From NCBI GenBank assembly GCA_021229015.1, contig CM037792.1, positions 1,116,001 to 1,180,000 of the forward strand: a DNA stretch of 64,000 bases, written 5' to 3'. The stretch is from Solen grandis. Taxonomy: Eukaryota > Mollusca > Bivalvia > Adapedonta > Solenidae. Shown here piece by piece: positions 58,396-64,000 of the stretch. Under the pieces are notes generated by a model. That model saw nothing but the letters and a program-made list of their open reading frames with translations, searched no databases and had not been told where the DNA came from. The position numbers and the translations under genes were made by a program. Numbering within the stretch: the stretch's first letter is position 1; every line of letters starts with the position of its first letter.

Positions 58396-58784
58396 GCTTT
58401 TATCTCTTTACCAGTATGATATACACAATTTTACTCCGTGTCACAATTTATACATATATAACCTATTAACTGCTCAGCATTATAAAACTAAAATTGTGTT
58501 GAAAACTACTTCATGAAGTTTATATGACTGTGTATAATCAAGCGCCTTGCTTGAATGTTACTTCTAGTTCAGGCGATTATTAGTCAGAAAGTTATCGATT
58601 ACACTCCATCCGATAGAACCGATAATCAATTGTGACAAATATCAACCGATTTATGCTCCTTTGTGAAATTGTGTGATTGCTTCTTAGCGGTACATGAGAA
58701 CAGAGAAATAATAAAAGTAGGAACTTCCTTTGACTCAGAATACAGTTTACATGTTGTAAGTGGATCACAATTATACAGTGTGAA

Positions 58785-59085
58785 ATTTGTTGTGTCTGCC
58801 CAGGAATTGAGTGGGCGTGGTTTCAACCCTCGGTTATGACATATCAGAGTCGAAAAAAATGGTACTGATTTAGCTCCCTTGCTTGGCATTCAGCATATAA
58901 TGGTAGTCCCACAACTGGTTGGCCTGGTGTCAGGATAATGTGACTGGGTGTGGTATCATGCCACATGTCTACAGCTTGATACTACAGTGTGTCAGCACTA
59001 TATCTGTCTCCAGTAGACATTGTCTCCAAATGACTGAAAGATTGTCAGTGAGACGTTCAACCCAACAAACAAACCAATAAATATT
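58785..59085 (+). mobile_element. SINE family S2 copy, decayed head
   Basis: Matches the S2 body (cttgcttggcattcagcata, ggtgtcaggataatgtgact) and end (ccaaatgactgaaagattgt, caacccaacaaacaaac). The tRNA-like head is largely lost. Confidence 0.88.
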
Positions 59086-59979
59086 TTGTGTAGCATGTAG
59101 TGTTCTGTGTATTGCAGCATCAAACATATTACGGACAGGTAAACCATTTCTTGTACAGGTTTAATCTTCCTCCAATCCAAAAAATGCACATTATTATTCA
59201 TCTATTAACTTGAAAGAAATGATTTCAAGGGCTGACTGCGAAACTGTCCCATCTCCTATTACTTGTATATGTACTTAGAATAGTTTGGCAGTCAGCGATC
59301 GATTTACTCATCTGACCAATGGCCATCACTAGGCGTCCAATGTCTGTTTCTATCATCTTTTTTTGAAAGGAATCATGTAGTTCTGAATTTCAACTTTATC
59401 TGACAGATCTTAGTAAAGAACATCACAATTTGTGTTGTGCTGGTTGTAGTGGCCAAGTGGTTAGAATGCCGCTGGTGTTCCACCATTGTAGAATACTTTT
59501 TTGGCATAAATGTTTTGCACAACATGTTTCAGATTTTGAAAAACTTCCTCTCATTTATTCATAGGTAGCCAACTCTCCGTGTGAGATTAATTTTGAATTG
59601 TATAAAATTTTACCATTCAAAGAAAGGTTTGAAAACTTTTCAAATAAATGTGTATTGTATTGAATCTGTAATTCAGTATTTGGCTTTCAGGTGTTTTTTT
59701 CTTCATTTGGTATTTTGATTCCTTTTCAGTTATCTTTAGGGAAGATCTGTTACCTATTAACGCCCAATTCCTGAAAACCAATCCTGCATAATTGTTCATT
59801 CCTACATAACTGTACATCAATAGTGTAGCAGTTTATACAGTTGTGTAAATGATATGTCTGTGTATAACAGAAGCATTTATTTCCATTGTATATATTATAG
59901 TAACCTCTCGTTGTATGATTGTAATCACCTTTATCACAGGTCTGCCTCATTGATAAGACCACCTTTGGAACTGTGAGAA

Positions 59980-60665
59980 ATTGGTCTTAATAATGAGTGA
60001 GGTTGTGGTCAGCTGGTCTTAATAATGAGTGAAACTGTGGTCAGCTGGTCTTAATAATGATTGAAACTGTGGTTAGCTGGTCTTAATAATGATTGAGACT
60101 GTGGTCAGCTGGTCTAAATTATGATTGAGACTGTGGTCAGCTGGTCTTTATTATGATTGAGACTGTGGTCAGCTGGTCTTTATTATGATTGAGACTGTGG
60201 TCAGCTGATCTTTATTATGATTGAGACTGTGGTCAGCTGATCTTTATTATGATTGAGACTGTGGTCAACTGGTCTTTATTATGATTGAGACTGTGGTCAG
60301 CTTAACTTAATTATGATTGAGACAGTGGTCAGCTGGTCTTTATTATGATTGAGACTGTGGTCAGCTTAACTTAATTATGATTGAGACAGTGGTCAGCTGG
60401 ACTTAATGAGTAATTTGTAGTAAACTGGTCTTAATAATGAATGAGACTGTGGTCAGCTGGTCTTAATTATAGAGGAGGACTATGGTCAGCTGGTCGTTAT
60501 TATGATTGAGACAGTGGTCAGCTGGGCTTAATGAGCAGAACTGTGGTCAACTGGTCTTAATAATGACTTGGACCACTGTTCTTAATGAGAGGGGCTGTGG
60601 TCATAATAATGAGTGGGACCGCAGATCTTGATGTGTGGGACTGAGGACAGCTGGTCTTCATAATG
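59980..60665. repeat. 32-33-bp minisatellite, about 20 units
   Basis: actgtggtcagctggtctta followed by ataatgattg or ttatgattgag recurs from about 59985 to 60660, decaying at both ends. It lies in intron 5. Confidence 0.93.
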
Positions 60666-60916
60666 TTTGTAGAAGACATTTAATTTTACTGCAATGCTTC
60701 TACATTTATATGTATCTAGACTTCTAATATAGGTTTAAAATCATACTGGTCTAGCTACAATCAACTGACAACCCCAGGATGGGCCATTGTAAAATTGTGG
60801 GCAGTACTACAGATAAAGTAGAAATCTGATTTGAAATATGTAAAGGCCCCCTATATTTACCAACCCAAACCCAAATAGGACATTAGCTTGGACTAGGATC
60901 GAAAAAGAGTATTTTT

Positions 60917-61157
60917 CTTTACCCTTTACCTCATGAATATTCATGTGCTAATTTATGAGTTGATGAATATTTATTAACAGAACTTAGAATGGTATAAGAA
61001 ATGGTGGATTTTTCTTTGCCACACAGACTGTATAAACTGAGGTACAATATTGTATGAGTAAACAGAGGAGACCCTGATCAGACAGGTCCTATAGGTTCTG
61101 TCTGATCTGGGTCTGCTCTGTTTGCCAATTTGTCAAAATGAGTCTATGAAGGGTTCA
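60917..61157 (+). mobile_element. MITE family B copy
   Basis: Starts TTTACCCTTTACCTCATGAA and ends AGTCTATGAAGGGTTCA, both degenerate relative to TTAA. The interior matches the other copies (caatattgtatgagtaa, GTCTGCTCTGTTTGCC). It lies in intron 5. Confidence 0.75.
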
Positions 61158-61547
61158 TTGTTTGCCTGTCCTTTTCTCAGATATAATCATATTCCATGCA
61201 AATGTCAGTTTTACATAAAGTTTGTGAATTACCGGTATATAGAAAAGGCCCATGCATATTTTCAACCAGAGTATTCCATTTCATAATAGCATTAGATCAA
61301 GATTCATAAGGACGCATTCACAGTAATAGAATAAGGAAAGTTCACTTGTAAATTCATATGAAGTACAAGGAAGTATTGATTTAATTTATGCTGTTATTTT
61401 TGCAGTCAGTTTATGTCTCTCTAGCTAAATAATGCTTTCTTATTTGTTCAGGAAGTTCATTTTTCCTTCATGTAAATTCTTCTCTCATCCTTTCAGAGTG
61501 TGAATATTTTCATTACATTTTGAAGCAGCTTGTTAACTGTTTTTTCA

Positions 61548-62125
61548 TGCCCCTGAAGGTGGGCATATAGTAATTGAACCGTCTGTCTGACGGTCAGTCC
61601 ATCCGTCTGGATTTCGTTTCTGCTCCAAATCTGTCATTCCTGGATGGATTTTGAAATTACTTGGCAGAAATGTTCAACATAATGAGACAATTGTGTGCCA
61701 TCCCAGGTCTGTAGCTAAGGTTAGGATAACACTTACAGTTCAAAGGTCAAAAATGGGGTCCTTTTGTATTACTCTGACATTCCTTGATGAATTTTGAAAT
61801 TGCTTGGCAGAAATGTTCAACATTATGAGTTGATGTGTCATGCGCAATCCCCAGGTTCATAGCTGAAAGGTCATGGTCACACTAAGAGGTCAAGTGTCAT
61901 AAGCCCTGATTGTGCATTGGTTTGCCCTCCGTCCGCCGTCCAGAAATTGGGATGCTGTGATGACTTAAAATCCATATTATAAGCTAGTTTAGTGAAACTT
62001 GGTATATGAAGGCAATATGGAGATTAATTAATGCACCTCAATTTGATATTTTTCATGGATAAAAAAATACTGGTTGCTATGGTAATGGAAATAATCAAAC
62101 TATGCACAACCAGTAGGGGACTTAT
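61548..62125 (+). repeat. CATGCCCC-type repeat followed by a related GTCCGTCC repeat
   Basis: atgcccctgaaggtgggcat forms a small terminal hairpin, followed by gtctgtctgacggtcagtcc. Internal segments with cttggcagaaatgttcaaca recur at about 61660 and 61803. From about 61900 it continues as a copy of the 52086-type element ending ccagtaggggacttatg. Confidence 0.75.
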
Positions 62126-62966
62126 GGTTCAATTAGGCATATGATTCTAGCTATTGTATATTTTGTATATGCATAATGCTGTAGTGATTTCACTGTTAAA
62201 AATGTCAGGGAAAAGTCAAAAGAAATGTCAGGAAATTTTAAAAAAAAACATGAATATGCACTTTGGGGGCATTCGTCACATCCTGTGAAATATCTTGTTC
62301 TACTCTTCTTTGTTTATGTTGGCGAAGTCTTTTGTTTTACATTGAATGGGAAAAAGCTATTTTTCTTAAAAACACTTTTGGAAATTCCGATAAAATAAAG
62401 AATACGGTATGGCATTCCAAGCAATATTGAACCTATATTTAGAATTTCTATCTTCGTTTGGCATCACATGACTGATCACACAAATAAGCTACCTGGGGAC
62501 TGGTGATGTTGTGGAACATGTCACATGGTACAGCAAGCACTTGCATCCGGGGTACCGTATTCTATATTTAACTGATTTCCACGATGTAGGTTTACTTTTC
62601 TTTATTCTTTCATGTTCTAGAAAATGTGAGGTCTACATAAGAGACAAGTTTTCGTGGGCATTTATATTCAGGGATAAATCCCTCCACGTAATTGACAAAA
62701 ATTAGTGTACCACGAAAATTAATGATTTCACAGTATGTAAATAGCATTGTGACCTACACTTGCAGAGTTTGTTTGTCAAGAAATAAAGACTTTATGAACA
62801 TAACGAGGGAGAATTAATTTTTTCTTATCTCTACCAATTGAACAAACTGCCTTTAAAATTCAAGTGTCACATTGTTTATCATGTTTATAAGACAGTAAAG
62901 TGAACCGTGTGATGTATTGTCCTTTTGATGACTTATTGCTTTCAATATACATTCGATTAAGGATTG

Positions 62967-63281
62967 ACCGTCCCAGGTGGACGAGTGGTTAGAGCGTCCA
63001 CCTCTCGAGCGGGAGGCTGTAGGTTCGATCCCCGGCTGCGACATACCAAAGTCATAAAAATGGTATTGTTATAGCTTCCTTGCCTGACGCTCAGCATATA
63101 AAGGTAGTTCCGGGACTGATAGGCCCGGTGTCAGGATAATGTGACTGGGTGTGTTATCATGCCACATGTTTATGGCGTGATACCACAGTGTGGCAGCACT
63201 ATATCTGTCTCAAGAAGATATCATCTCCAAATGACTGAAATACTGTTGGTGGGATGTTAAACCCAACAAACAAACAAGATT
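62967..63281 (+). mobile_element. SINE family S2, full length
   Basis: tRNA-like head with A box tggacgagtggttagagcg and B box ggttcgatcccc, body catataaaggtagttccggg and ggtgtcaggataatgtgact, end ccaaatgactgaaatactgt then ttaaacccaacaaacaaac. Related flanks gattaaggatt and gatttaaagatt may be the target duplication. Confidence 0.92.
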
Positions 63282-64000
63282 TAAAGATTCATTAGTGTTG
63301 TTTCCCAGCTTCACAGAGTAAGGTGGGAGGCAATACATGTATGGAAGTCTCAAGCATTGTCTTGTTGCATCTCATTTTACAAAATGTTCAATGCCAGTAT
63401 TTCGGTGTATGATATATGGTAATATAAGTTTTATGGCAATAAACTGTTATTTTACACTTAATGAACTATTGAATTGACATTGGTAGGAAGTGCAATCTTC
63501 AAAAAATGGTAAAGTAAACTTTTCATTAATTTGATCTAGATGTAGTTTCAATAATGACTTCATTCACATTGTTGTCAGTGACACAGTGTCAGCGGGTGTT
63601 TACCACTTTATAGATAGTTCTATATGTATATATGCAGTACTGTATGTTAGAGTTTCAAAATTGGCTAAAAATCATAATGATCAGAAATAATCGGACAAGA
63701 CATATCAATCAGTCATGGATTATGTAATCAATTTGTTTGTTAACTATTATTTATATGTAGAATCTGACTTTGAAAGCAAAAAAAAAAATCTTAATTTAAG
63801 ATACTGTCAAAGAATGTTAATTACAAGAGACAAGAATTAACAGGTTATTAATGCAAGCTTGAAAATTTATTGGAAAAATAAGAGGAAAAAACTTTAAAAA
63901 AGAATTCAGAACTAGAGTAGATCTAGTGTTAATATTGTTTCTCTTTTTTTTTTTTCATTTCTTGGTACACATGATACTCTTAATTACCGGCAAGGAGAGA

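Larger units (their letters stand above)
57935..64000 (+). other. Intron 5, 5' part (runs off the window)
   Basis: Starts gtaatt. It contains the MITE-like 58105-58395, SINE S2 copies, the 32-bp minisatellite, a family B MITE and mollusc-type repeats. No phase-2 exon with an FSTFVKSG-like start could be seen. Confidence 0.7.

Overview
This window is eukaryotic nuclear DNA. It is AT-rich, with long introns, canonical GT-AG splice sites and a dense load of short interspersed repeats. The protein homology, the tRNA-headed SINEs, the TTAA-flanked MITEs and the repeats that start with a hairpin and a GTCCGTCCG tract together suggest a mollusc, most likely a bivalve. That taxonomic call is an inference from style; the species is not claimed.

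Only one host protein-coding gene can be supported: the 5' half of a sorting nexin of the SNX9/SNX18/SNX33 type on the + strand. Five coding exons (28589-28603, 31371-31457, 53973-54047, 54983-55207, 57816-57934) join in frame. They encode a start, a complete SH3 domain, a proline-rich linker, an acidic Trp-Asp stretch like the clathrin/AP-2 binding region of SNX9, and the start of the conserved linker before the PX domain. The PX and BAR parts must lie beyond base 64000. Intron 2 is 22.5 kb and is packed with repeats.

Layout. 1-18989 is a contig with no gene seen. Much of 1040-8820, 9830-11340 and 15590-16250 is full of homopolymer runs that look like uncorrected long-read errors. A 40-bp satellite lies at about 7440-9040. 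A 100-N gap (18990-19089) falls inside a copy of a TA-flanked transposon. 19090-28400 holds LINE remnants, SINEs, mollusc-type tandem-bearing repeats and a perfect hairpin. 28400-64000 is the sorting nexin locus, with MITEs, SINEs, broken LINEs and minisatellites in its introns.

The most informative observations are of nested insertions: a TTAA MITE inside a SINE, a CAGTG-ended MITE inside a LINE reading frame, a TA-flanked element inside a tandem repeat, and a LINE frame that resumes 5.5 kb later. Two minisatellites abut 3' splice sites of the gene; one, with a 57-bp unit, contains the start of exon 5. No novel multi-gene system is visible. The best candidates for something under-described are the TTAA MITE family with its 67-nt hairpin core and the exon-derived tandem array.
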